This document shows, in pieces, positions 46,989 to 57,450 of a DNA stretch of 64,000 nucleotides. Source of the stretch: Protea cynaroides (Eukaryota; Streptophyta; Magnoliopsida; Proteales; Proteaceae); assembly GCA_028583415.1 (NCBI GenBank), contig CM053267.1, positions 13,640,269-13,704,268 of the forward strand, in the 5' to 3' direction. The notes below the pieces were generated by a model. It was not told where the DNA came from. It worked only from the letters and a program-made list of their open reading frames with translations, and searched no databases. Made by a program: the position numbers and the translations under genes. Each line of letters starts with the position of its first letter. Within the stretch, counting starts at the first letter, position 1.

Positions 46989-49291
46989 TGTCACACCCCA
47001 ATTCTGCACCATGTGATGAACCGCTAATAAACCAACGGTTCAACTAGGATCTCTAATAGGATGTGTCCGTTGAAATTAAACCATACACATCCACAACCAT
47101 AATCAGAATAACTACACAATAGCGGAAGTTTTAATAATAAAGGAACTGAGGAATCTAACTGTGATAATCATAAATAAAATATCAAGTTATGTTGTATCAA
47201 CCGAGACATAAGTAAATAAAGTATTAATTACATTTCTTTCATAATTCAAATGAAAATCTAATAAAAAATGCATGCATTGCACTCGCATGAAGAGTCATGC
47301 GTTTCCACTAAGTCTTCAGCTTCCATCGCAGTGACGTGCCCGTACGCAGAAGCATTCATATAGTCTTCCACCGTAGTACTTGCATCATCAACTAAAAATA
47401 TTCGACGTCGAAAGGGTGAGCACACATCACGGCTCAGTGAGCAAACAAAACAATGCAACAAACATATGCATGCATTCAATTCATATCTGTGGTCTGGTTT
47501 ATTAGTTTGCAATGTGCTATAGAAAGGTTCGGTGGCCACCTCACCTCTATACACGAGTATGTGAAGCCGCCCAAAGGTTAACGTTTATTGTCGTCCCACA
47601 TGCACCCACTATGGAATAGAGATAGAGCTAAAATGCTTAGGACCACACCATATCACACTTCCCCTGATACTCTACCCATACCAACACGTAAGCCCCTGCT
47701 GGCGAGGGCTTGCAAACTGGGCTCGCAACTAACCAATCCTAATGTCAAACAGTGTACCTAAGGCCTCACCCCAACATCCCTCAATACGTCCATAGAGATA
47801 GAGCTAAGGCCCCCCGGCAGAGTCGAAGACTACATGGTCCGAGACCACCTCCCCTGATACCCTACGACGTAATAGTTCTGCTAAGGTAATGACGATACGA
47901 CGATGTCAGTGGACAAGACTTGAGTAGAGATAGAGCTAGAGTCTAGTGACCAGGCTGAACCATAATGTCACATTCCCCCCCTGATACTCCACTCGCATCA
48001 AGCACACTAACCACACACATACATTCACATGTCTATTCCTAGCATCATCATCATCATCATTATGTTATAAACAAAATAGAATTAAATATGCATGAACATT
48101 AATAGCATAAATATTGGATGACATGTTGAATGCACATTACAAGCATACACGCATAAAATCAGTTATGGCATTGGACTCAAGAAAATAAAAACAATTTATT
48201 ATTAGCCAATTAGTTTGTTCCCTCACCTTTGCTTGAGTGTTGATCTTCTTTCAAGCTTTAGGGATCACTTTTATATCAATAGAAAAACCTAACAAGTCGA
48301 TAGATTTCAATTAGAAGTCATTCCGGCAATTTTAGGCTTGTTTTTAAGCACGGGTTGCAGGGTGGGTCGCAGGTAGGGTAGCAGTTTACTGTGACCCCCA
48401 GGGTAGGGTCGATGCCAGGGTCGGATGTTCCATCGACCCTGGGTGTGACCACCCCTTTCCTGGACTTCCGGAATACTGGGAGTCGATCCTATGGTCTGGT
48501 AGGGTCGATTCCCAATCGACCCCACGTGCGACTCCCCGTGGGTAGAGTCGAGAATATCATTTTACAGTCCATCCTTTCATGTTTGGGTCCTATGGCTTAC
48601 TTCCACAATCCATTCTAGGCTTATTCTATGGCTTGGAACTCTAGGTTTCTTCCTTACTTTGCCTACCATGATTTCTCCATGGATTTCATTGAAATATTCC
48701 CATGGATGTATGATTTGGGTTTCTCCTAGACCATACCCTCTTCATGAACGATTCTAAGGTCTTAGATCATCAATGGAAACGTAAACCATACCTTAGGTAT
48801 TGTTGAGATTCAGAGATTTCTCTGAATTCTTCACTTAGGTCTTCTTCTCCAACTTTTCTTCTCTTTCTCTCACTTTCAATTAGGGTTTCAAAAGGAGTGA
48901 AAGAGGCTTAGGGACGTCCTATTTATAGAGTAGAATCTCCCAAAATAAGTCCCATTGAGATTAGGAAGGAATCCCATTAAAATTTGAAAAATTTCCTATT
49001 TGCGGTTTTTGTCTGCAAACAGGGGGTCGATGAGGGGGTCAGAGATCCCGTCGACCCTCAGTTTCTAAGTTGTCCGACCCCCAGTTAAATATCAGGGGTC
49101 TGATTTCTTAGTGAGGGGGGGTCGACCCGACCTATCTAGGTATGCGACCCTGCCCTCCAATTTACTATTTTTGGGTCAGTTTAGTACATGCTTTCGTTAT
49201 TTCCTTCACGCACTTGGTCCATTTGGCTTGACCATGATAGGTAGACCTGGTACAAGGTGGTAAGACCGGTTAGTTCGATATGGGTCTTATA
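46989..49291 (-). mobile_element. Solo LTR nested in integrase of element B, TGTCA duplication
   Basis: TGTCA lies at 46984-46988 and 49292-49296. On + it runs TGTCACACC...GGGTCTTATA; the last CA is mutated to TA. It is collinear with 1781-4184. Joining across it restores collinearity with element A at 27130-27190, which proves the insertion. GGGTCG clusters lie at 48360-48545 and 49020-49150. Confidence 0.92.
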
Positions 49292-49296
49292 TGTCA

Positions 49297-49920
49297 CCTA
49301 TGAAGCATGGTACAGTAGAAATGTCGAACTCCTTTGTTTTGGAATGAAGTTGGAGAATAAGGAATTGTAAAACCTGAGTCTATTGAAGAAACCTATCGAG
49401 TGGCAGACAAGAACAAAGAAAAAGGGCCAAGACAGTTTAAGATTATCAGACGAGATGCTAAGACCTCGAGTTCACCATAAGCAATAAAGTGTTTTTGGAG
49501 ATATCACTTATATATGGTTTAAAAAGATTCAACAAAAAGGCAAAGTTGTATCCTATATATATTTTGGGGTTTATAAATTTTGGAAAGATGTGGAAAAGTA
49601 GTATATTAAATCACATTACCGCCATCCATGTCTAGTGTATACAACGTATTTCACGTGTCTCTATTAAAGAAGTACATTGGAGATCCATATCATGTATTGA
49701 CTGTAGATCCACTGGGTTTGATAGAAGACTTAACTTTTGAAGTGGTACCAGCCTAGATCACCAATTGGAAGGTACAACATCTCCGGAGCTGGGATATTTA
49801 TTATGTGAAAGTAATCTGGCAAAGCCAAGATATAGAAGAGGTTGCATGGGAAGAGAAAAATGCAATGCGGAAACAGTATTCCCACATATTCGACTCTAAA
49901 GGTACATCTAAATTTTGAGG
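49297..49920 (+). pseudogene. Element B pol, 3' part: integrase end and chromodomain-like tail
   Basis: Continues the integrase with sequence collinear to 27165-27760: a segment around TCGAACTCCT, then a chromodomain-like part (49755-49900: 'SWDIYYVKVIWQSQDIEEV', 'WEEKNAMRKQYSHIF' in the best frame). Several frame breaks are present. Confidence 0.8.
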
Positions 49921-50002
49921 ACGAAATTTCTTTTGAGAGTGTGAGAGTTGTGAGATCTGTATGTGCAAATTTCGAGGACGAAATTTATATAAGGGGGGGA
50001 GT
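49900..50002 (+). promoter_or_regulatory. Tandem polypurine-tract modules at the 3' LTR of element B
   Basis: The first module (AAATTTTGAGGACGAAAT...GAGAGTGTGAGAG) ends at 49948, just before the LTR start TGTGAGATC. The second (GCAAATTTCGAGGACGAAAT...AAGGGGGGG) lies inside the LTR and ends at 50002, before TATAAGACCC, which corresponds to the LTR start of element A. Confidence 0.85.
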
Positions 50003-51026
50003 TATAAGACCCGCACTCCACTAACTTGGTCTAACCGTGTCGTGCCAGGTCTTCCCATCATAGCTGGACCAAGTGGACCGATCATGTGAAGATGGATCAC
50101 AAACCAGGTATAAAAATCGACTCAACACCCAAAACTATATGCATATGGTCGCATATCTGGTTAGGTACGGTTGACCATACGGAAAGAAACAATGGTCACT
50201 GATCAAGGACCCTACGGTCGATGATTTTGACCTTACGGTCGATGGGTTCTGCGATCGTAGCCATCGACCGTGAGACCCCAGATCAGACTCTGAGTTGGGA
50301 ATTTTCCTAATTTGAGGAGGAGTTCTTTATTAATTAAAAGATGACTCTATATGAAGAGTTTTCCTCTATATAAATGATGTCCCTCAACTTTTCTTTTTCA
50401 CTCTTTTAGAAAATTAGTAAACCCTAGAGAAAAAGAAAGGAAGAGAATGAAGAAAAGGAGAAGAAGAAAAGGCTAAGGAGAAGATTTTGCTGAGAAGAGA
50501 TTGGCTCTCTATCACAGGCAAAGATATGAATTGAATGCATGCATATGTTTGTTGTATTGTTTTGTTAACTCACTGAGCTCAAGTTGGAGAGTTGACCCTC
50601 GCGCGCGTAATTCTTTTTAGTTTCTGATGTTGTAGGTGTTACTGTTGAAGACTACATGGATACGTTAGCGTATGGACATATAGCGGCTATGGATGTGCAA
50701 GCTGTGGAGGACGAGTCAGACTCGTCAAGCGAGTGTTTCCACCTTGGTTACGCTTAGTGTTTAACTTTCGTATTTGGATACTTGTAATATGTATTAATTA
50801 TGTTTTGGTTAATTGAAGATAACTGGATCATTTAATTATTTATCATGTAGACCTCAGTTCATTATTAATAAGACTTCCGCTATTTACTCAATTATCTTTG
50901 ATTGTTACTGTGGAATGTGTTTTGGTTTAACATGGTTGGCATAGCCTATACGAGATCCTGGTTTGAACCATTGGTTTTCATGACGGTTCATCACACCATT
51001 GGTTAGTCCAAAATTAAGGTGTGACA
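49949..51026 (+). mobile_element. 3' LTR of element B
   Basis: TGTGAGATC...GGTGTGACA, 1078 bp, followed by ATTAC. Collinear with 37765-38320 plus 40598-41120. TACGGTCGA clusters lie at 50211-50275. Confidence 0.9.
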
Positions 51027-51031
51027 ATTAC

Positions 51032-51706
51032 CATACCGGGTAGAAAAAGATATACCATTTATATACCAACGGTTATAAAACACGATTTCGGTATCAAATG
51101 GACACCCTTAACTATGTGGAATTGTGGGTTTGCAAACCCACACCTCCAAAATTGATAAGACGTAATGTAGGAGACAATTTTTGTACACGGCCCGTGCACG
51201 TACATTGTCTGTGTACCAACCCTTTGTTTAATAAGAGAGGGGTAGTTTTGAATTTACATTTTTTCATGAAACTGCTAATGCTTTAATCGTATACTACACG
51301 GCCATGTACGAAAACTTTTGCCGTAATATATTTTTCCAAAAATATAAAATATTAATGTCAATGATATTATTTTTTGGCAAAAAATCTGAGTAGATTTTCC
51401 ACCGGAATTACCACTTACGACATCAGTGGTGAACCCCAACCCATTTGATAACTCTCCGTCTCTGGAGCAAATTTTGAATTGTTAGGAAATAAAAATTACC
51501 AAAAGAAAGAGTCCTAGACTAATGCACACTGAAACATCAAAAGTATTTTCTTATAGCTCTTATATTCTGACTCAGAGAGTTAATTTTTAGACTGGTTTAT
51601 TGGGAATTCGAATTAGACTAAATTTACCAAATTTGATTCCCCTCCCAAATGACTCATGGGATCCCAGATCCTGAGAGTTATCAAAAGGGCGTAAGTGGGA
51701 GGATAT
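51032..51706. other. No recognisable gene
   Basis: The first 80 bases are the right flank of element B. Nothing else is supported. Confidence 0.5.
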
Positions 51707-51709
51707 TTA

Positions 51710-52428
51710 GGTCCCGTTTGATAACACTCCAACTCCTTACTTTTTAGTTCCGGAGCTAATCCGGAGTAAAATGACGATTGATAAACACAATTCAAGTTTT
51801 GATTCCAATGGAGTGAACCGCTCCAAAAATGTCTCTGGGAACTAAAAAACTAGAGCTAAAAAAACTTACTTCTCTTGCTCCGGAGCTATTACCACTATCG
51901 ACTGCCGTCACCACCACCACTGGCACTGGCATCATCACCACCACCCCTCTACCGCCACCATCCCCACCACCACCACCGCAACCGCCACCTCCGCCACCAC
52001 AACCACCCACCACCTACTACCACTGCCGCCACCACCTACCACCACCACCACCCACCACCTATCACCACTATCGCCACCACCACCCACCCACCACCTACCA
52101 CCACTGTTGCCATCACCCACCACCACCACCGCCACCGCCACCACCACCCATCCCCACTGCCACTACCCACCACCCACCACCCATGCCTCTACCACCACCA
52201 TCGTGGCCACCACCACCCCCTACCAGCACCGCCACCACTACCCCCCACCACCACCAATACCATTACCACCACCACCATCAAATAGCATTCTGGAAGCATA
52301 ATCTTTTGATTTTAGAGTAGCATTATCAAACAGCATTCTACTTCAAAAATCTTGACTCTGGAGAAGAAGTAGAAAACGATTCCGAATCAGAAGAAACTCC
52401 ATGGGAACTGGAGTGTTATCAAACGGGC
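51710..52428. mobile_element. Harbinger-like element with (ACC)n core, copy 2, inverted
   Basis: The ends GGTCCCGTTTGATAACACTCC and, reversed, GCCCGTTTGATAACACTCC; TTA at 51707-51709 and 52429-52431. The sequence corresponds to the reverse complement of 41273-42157, including CTCCGGAGC and the subterminal TTGACTCTGGAGAAGAAGTAG. The ACC-rich core spans about 51905-52280; the Pro/His/Thr-rich frames are repeat artefacts. Confidence 0.75.
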
Positions 52429-52460
52429 TTATTAATTTCATTTCCTTATCCGTTGGTATA

Positions 52461-52540
52461 TATGTCAGGAATTCAGTAATTAGCATTGACAACTGAGTCA
52501 TATGTCAGGAATTCAGTAATTAGCATTGACAACTGAGTCA
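52461..52540. repeat. Perfect 40-bp tandem duplication
   Basis: TATGTCAGGAATTCAGTAAT through to the closing TGAGTCA occurs twice head to tail with no differences (52461-52500 and 52501-52540), so it is recent. Confidence 0.97.
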
Positions 52541-52613
52541 ACCGATCTGTCCATGGGTTTTATAGTTTGGGATCATGGTTTTGGGTATCAGATTCACAAC
52601 GTATTGGTGGTGG

Positions 52614-52754
52614 TCGATACGGATATCTAATCGATCTCGTATTGAGGGACTCAATGCTTTGGGCTGATACATTGACAAAGATACCTCTTTGTCAATATAT
52701 CGGTGGATACGGATCGGATATGGCCGCTACTGATCCGATCCGTATCCGTATCGA
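52614..52754. repeat. Foldback sequence with nested hairpin
   Basis: TCGATACGGATA (52614-52625) is the exact reverse complement of TATCCGTATCGA (52743-52754). Inside is a second perfect inverted repeat, ATTGACAAAG (52671-52680) and CTTTGTCAAT (52687-52696), with a 6-base loop. It may be a MITE; no target duplication is seen. An A-run (about 52807-52834) lies 50 bp downstream. Confidence 0.7.
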
Positions 52755-52999
52755 TTTTCCAAGTCACTGAAACCGTGAACTCAAACCATGTGTGGTTTAT
52801 TTTACCCAAAAAAAAAAAAAAAAAAAAAAAAAAATCCATGTGTGGTTTTGGAGTGTGGGAAGGGTATCCGATACACCCAAAACGCAAATTTTAAGATCTT
52901 TCAATGATTCCTTTTGGATTGTGGTGGGACTCAGTTTTGGAGTGTGGGAATCCATTGAATATGAACCGTGGTGAATCCGTAGAGGGGTACGCACGAAAA

Positions 53000-53199
53000 G
53001 CGATTGCCTTTTGCAAGATCTTCAACTGCCTCCCGCGATCTTCAAAGTCACCTTCTCTGACTCTCTCGCTTTCACTTCTTCCCCCTTTTTTATGGATATG
53101 AAGTCTGTCTTCTGTGACCTTTAGACCTCAGACCTCAGACCTGAGACTTCAGACCTCAGAACGTCCACCTGGTAGATTTCCTTATCTTGCGCATCCCAG
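53000..53199 (+). promoter_or_regulatory. Possible 5' UTR exon and promoter side of the plant cysteine oxidase gene
   Basis: A CT-rich stretch (53040-53100) and a potential splice donor (CCCAG/GTAACC at 53199/53200) lie upstream of the coding start. A 5' UTR intron ending at one of the CAGs before 54091 is possible. No clear TATA box is seen. This is a guess from composition and splice consensus. Confidence 0.25.
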
Positions 53200-54090
53200 G
53201 TAACCTCTATCTCTCTTACTCTTCTCCTTCTTCTTCTCCTCCTGTCTCTGCACACACCAGACCTAAAATCCTATTTTGCTGTTTGGGGTTTTCTTTGGAA
53301 ATTCTTAATTCTGTTTTTCAGAGATTTTCTTCCAGAATATGTTTCTTTGTCAGAGTTTTTCTTCTTTAGAAATCAATCAATCGGTTGAGAATTCGAGAGA
53401 TTATTTGCTTATTTGATATGATGAACAATCCTAATATGGATTTCGGGATTTAATTCTAAAATGGAGGGTTTTCTGTATTTTTGCATTTCTTGTCAAGATT
53501 CTCCTCTAACCCATTTGCCATGGTGATTCTAGGGTTTTGTTTAAGCTTATGTTTCACTGTCGAGTACCCCGTTCTTCATTTTAATGGTTTGATTGAACAT
53601 CAAGTGCTGTTGAAAGTCACTCTGACACTCTTTGTTGAAATGTGAATTGCATTTATGAATTTTGAAATGTGTCGCTTTTCATCTCGAGGAGTTAGATGTG
53701 TTATTTGAATAATCCGTTTATTATCTTCTTTTATTCAAATGTCTTCATGTATATTACTCGTTGCTCTTTCTAGTTTTCATTGGAGCTTCAAAATTTTTAT
53801 TACAATTACAGGGAAACCTTTCTTGCTGTTGTTATTATTCTTTGCGACAATAGGTGTCCTGCAGATCCATGACTACAAATTCATTTTCCCGGGTGTGATC
53901 CAAATGTTTCCAAACTCTATCTTGTAATCGCTGCTCAGAAATAGGGATGGTATTGAGTGGTCTTTTCTATACTAAAACACCTCAGAAGGCATTTAGAATT
54001 GTACTGATCGATAAGCTTCTTTGAAGTCAACTTCGTTCCAGTACTGCTTTCTCAGAAAGTTCTTGGGTGAGCTGGCACTGACTACTCACT

Positions 54091-54190
54091 ATGCCAGCTA
54101 TACAGAAGCTGTATGAAGCTTGTAAAGTATCCTTCTCTCCCAATGGACCAATTTCAGAGGAAGCTCTCGAAAAAGTTCGTGCAATGTTAG
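54091..54190 (+). CDS. PCO: Plant cysteine oxidase, coding exon 1
   Basis: The ATG at 54091 opens 'MPAIQKLYEACKVSFSPNG' and 'EEALEKVRAML', the N-terminal helix region of plant cysteine oxidases. The exon is 100 nt, 33 codons plus one base, and ends TTAG/GTAGG, a good donor. Family knowledge: these non-heme iron thiol dioxygenases use O2 to oxidise N-terminal cysteine of proteins such as group VII ERF factors, marking them for the N-degron pathway and so sensing hypoxia. The start is chosen because it matches family length and 'MP' starts. The longer N-terminus with a 'KNRRR...' type extension of some family members is absent; it looks closer to the AtPCO4/5 type. That subtype call is tentative. 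Confidence 0.9.
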
Positions 54191-55007
54191 GTAGGAAGAA
54201 CAGATTTTGTTTTCTTTAATTTTCATTTAATGTCTTTCTTCTTTTTTTCCCTTGAAATATTTTTTTGGTATTCATGAGGTTGGAGAATGCATTTGAGGTT
54301 ATAGATGGAATGTTTTTTGTGTTAACGTTTTACGTAATTAATGTTTTATACTTTTTTCCCCTTAATCCTCTTGCAGCTGTTATAAATTCATATTATCTTT
54401 TTTATATTTTCTTTTCTTAAGCTCTATGTGGATAAGTAATCTAAGAAATCATGTATGAGTTGTATGGTCGAGTTTCTAGATTGTTCTTACATTTGATTAG
54501 TGAAAACCAACACTCGTGCTTATCTTATTCTCATTCAAATGCAGCAAGGTAGTTAATTTTTTACCATATAAATGTGGAAGTTATTGCTAGCCATATTTTT
54601 TTGATTAGAATTTAATTTTATTTGATTCATTAGCAAACAAAACGGGGGCTTTGATCTTTATTGTTATAATTATTTTTCCATTTATGTCATGATTGGTCTC
54701 TCTTGCCAACTAAAGAAACATGCCATCTACTTCCAAAATTGCTTAGCAAAAAAAAGAAAGAAATGTAGATAATAAAAATTGGGTATTTCTTGATGAAATG
54801 CCTTTGCGAAGCCAGCTACATCCTAGGCATTAAGCTTTGTGAGAGATCACAAGAATAGGATACTAGGCTTATCACAATCCACTTATATTGGCATAATATT
54901 TGGTATGTTGGCATGTTGGATTCCAAATTGGCAAAATATTGGGTATGTTGGCATGTTGGATTCCAAAAAGGAAGTGTTCCTTTCAGGCAGGGAATCACTA
55001 TGTCTAA

Positions 55008-55432
55008 GGCTCTCTTTGGTATATATTATAGAATTAATTATATAGTACATTATGACATATGTAGTTGTTTGGTATGATTTATGGTACTTATTTATATTTA
55101 AAATAAATTGATATAATCTAAAATCTATCATAGTTGTCAAGGCGTCCCATCGCCTAGGTGCCCAAGCGCCCTTGTGATGCCTTGGAAAATTGGGCGCCTT
55201 GGCGGCCTAGGCTCCTCCTTAGGCCTCCAACGCCTTGGTTCTCCTTGGCGCCTTGACAACTATGAATCTACAAATAGGTTAAAAGGTGTTTATCATTATT
55301 GTGATAAATTTATTATTACTTCTTTATGTTTAGCGGTACTACATGGTTATTATATATGATTCATAATTTATTCTCATAAATGATTTGTTTTAAATAACTC
55401 ATAAACATAAATTAAACAATACAAAGAGAGCC
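55008..55432. mobile_element. Tourist-like MITE with TAA duplication, inside copia fragment 1
   Basis: The ends GGCTCTCTTTGGTAT and, reversed, GGCTCTCTTTGTATTG are inverted; TAA lies at 55005-55007 and 55433-55435. The empty site is present in copia fragment 2 (GTGTCTAAGTTGCAGTG at about 62508), which proves the insertion. 425 bp, with no ORF. Confidence 0.9.
55128..55265. mobile_element. MITE nested within the MITE (TCATAGTTGTCAAGGCG family), copy 1
   Basis: TCATAGTTGTCAAGGCG and CGCCTTGACAACTATGA are 17-bp inverted ends. The interior is rich in CGCCTAGG/GCGCC and can fold on itself. ATCTA on both sides may be the duplication. Copy 2 is at 58511-58620. Confidence 0.75.
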
Positions 55433-56849
55433 TAAGTTGCAGTGTCCACAGACTACTGAGGACATTGAAGGCAATGAAGAGAATTCCTTATGCTTTGGCA
55501 GTAGGAAGTCACATGTATGCCATATGTACCAAGCCAGACATTGTCATGCAGTAGGATTTGTGGGCTGTTTTCAGTCCAAACCCTGGACAAAAGCATGTGC
55601 ATCCTTTAGTACTTGAGGAGGACCAAGGATTATTGTTTGGCTTATGGCTTTGACAAGTTGTTGGTTTAGTACTTGTGGAGGACCAAGGATTATTGTTTGG
55701 CTTATGTCTTTGACAAGTTGTTGGTCATGGGTTATATAGACTCCGATTTCCAGACTGACAAAGGTGAAGATGAAGAAAGTCCACGTTTGAGATGGTCTTT
55801 GTTATGGGTGGTGAGGCTATTATTTGGAAGAGCACAAAATCGTAGTCAACGGCCAACTCCACAACTTAGGTTGAGTACATGGCAATTGGAGAAGTAGACT
55901 TGGAAGGTGTTTGGCTCAAGAAGTTCTTGACTGTCCTAGGAATAGTGCTTGAGCTCGTCTTGCATCCCATTATGTTATACTATGATAACAAGGGAGCTAT
56001 AGCACAAGCATAGGAACCTAGATCTCATTAGAAGAACAAGCTCATGGAGCGGAGGTATTATCTCATTCCAGAAATTATTTTGCGTGGTGATATAGACATA
56101 GCTAAAGTTGACTGCTCAGAATTTATTTGATTCCTTGACAAAGGTTTGTTTCCTTCTGTATTTGAAAAACATGTTGAGAACATGGGTGCAAGGTTCATAA
56201 GGAATTAATTGACTTTGATGTACGAGTGGGAAATTGTTGGAAAGTGTCCATGAAACTCAAATTTTTAATAGCAAATCATTTTTTTTATCATTATTTAGTG
56301 TGACTTGTTAACGAGCTTTGGAAGTCCTTAGGTTTTAACTTAATAGATGAGATGGAACACTCTGTTCATATGGTCGTCGCACTATGTACCTAGGAATAGA
56401 AATTCCAGGGCACAAATGCGAGTGTACATACTGTGTGTATGTTGAACCGGATCATACGAGAATTTCTCATGTCTATTACTGTCGGTTTATTTGGAACAAA
56501 ATTCTCGTCAATTTTGTATGGTCAGTTCCTTGATCTGAGGTGTCCTTATTATTGCTGTTACGTATTTTGAATTTTGGTGCAGCAATGGTTGATGTCTCCC
56601 TGGCTATATATTGGTTTACTGGATTTACATTGTTTGGCTGTATTTTAAGGAGACTTCCAACATAGAATCCACTGCCCTTATTGGGAGAATAACAAAGAGA
56701 GAGAGAGAACGTCTATAATTGATTGGAGCCAAATTTGGATCTGGTAGCATGTTGGTAAATTGTCTGTGACAGGGAGCTTGTAGCATCCATTTCACTCGAT
56801 CTCCAGTTCCCAAGGTAGTTGCTACTTAACCGGTGCCCTTTTTAGGATT

Positions 56850-57450
56850 AGGATGAAAGTCAGCTCGATGAGCAAACCCATTAGTATTGGGGTTTAGGGA
56901 GAGCCGCCGCTTGTCTTTTTCTCAGCCCATACAATGACCTTTCTTCCCTTTTCTCTCATGACAAGATTAGCATTGCCGAAGTCCTATTCAGGGGGCTCGT
57001 CGCCACCCCAAAAGAAAGTCCCCCTTCGTTGGGCACTAATGGAATTGCACGGATGGATCGCTCTATCCCAGGCTTGAGCCCTTTTATCCCTAGACACCAT
57101 TTCTTTCTCTAGGTTAGAAACTTTCGGAGCTATTTTGTGGTTTCGTCTGTTTTTCAAAAGAAGGACATAGTAGGGGCTGAGGTTGTAGTTTTTTTAACAA
57201 GAGACAAGGGCTTCCGCCCTTGGCCTTAGTCCTCTTCTCGTGAGAGGAGCAAAGTTCACCTAAGAGCATCCCATGGCAGTCGACTAGAGGTAGAGAAGAC
57301 TGCTGGCCCGGGAGAAGCCTATCTCGATAAATAGGGCTCTTCTTATTTCTTTTTTTAGAAATGGCAGGCTTACCATTCATTCCTTCCTAGATAAAGGTAG
57401 CTTGCTTGCCAATTGAAATTGCCTTGCACACCAACCATACAACCTTTTTG
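56850..57450. other. Possible mitochondrion-derived segment
   Basis: Higher GC and mitochondrial-spacer style (for example CTATCTCGATAAATAGGGCT, GGTAGCTTGCTTGCC), but no mitochondrial gene is recognised. The origin is inference from composition. Confidence 0.3.

Larger units (their letters stand above)
37765..51026 (+). mobile_element. Element B: complete, heavily decayed Tekay/Del-like chromovirus with three nested insertions
   Basis: The LTRs are 37765-41120 (split by a solo LTR) and 49949-51026. ATTAC flanks both ends (37760-37764 and 51027-51031). Without the nested piece and its duplication the 5' LTR is about 1079 bp and the 3' LTR 1078 bp. The primer site is TGGTATTAGAGC (41124-41135), one base off the tRNA-Met consensus. 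Nested inside are a solo LTR at 38321, a Harbinger-like element at 41273 and a solo LTR at 46989. Without these, about 7.8 kb of original element remains. It is related to element A but is another subfamily. Confidence 0.9.
54786..56620 (+). mobile_element. Ty1/copia fragment 1 (end of RT, RNase H, start of 3' LTR)
   Basis: Begins in 'CEASYILGIKL' (end of RT), then RNase H-side pieces matching fragment 2: CAAAAAGGAAG(T/C)GTTCC (54964), GCTTTGGCAGTAGGAA (55494), GGAGGACCAAGGATTATT (55616), then 'MGYIDSDFQTDK' (55725). It carries a 42-bp duplication (about 54889-54968) and a near-perfect 61-bp duplication (55604-55664/55665-55725). A purine stretch GAGTGGGAAAT precedes TGTTGGAAAGTGTCC (56232), the start of a copia LTR running to about 56620. 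Its 5' part is lost. A MITE (55008-55432) interrupts it. Confidence 0.85.
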
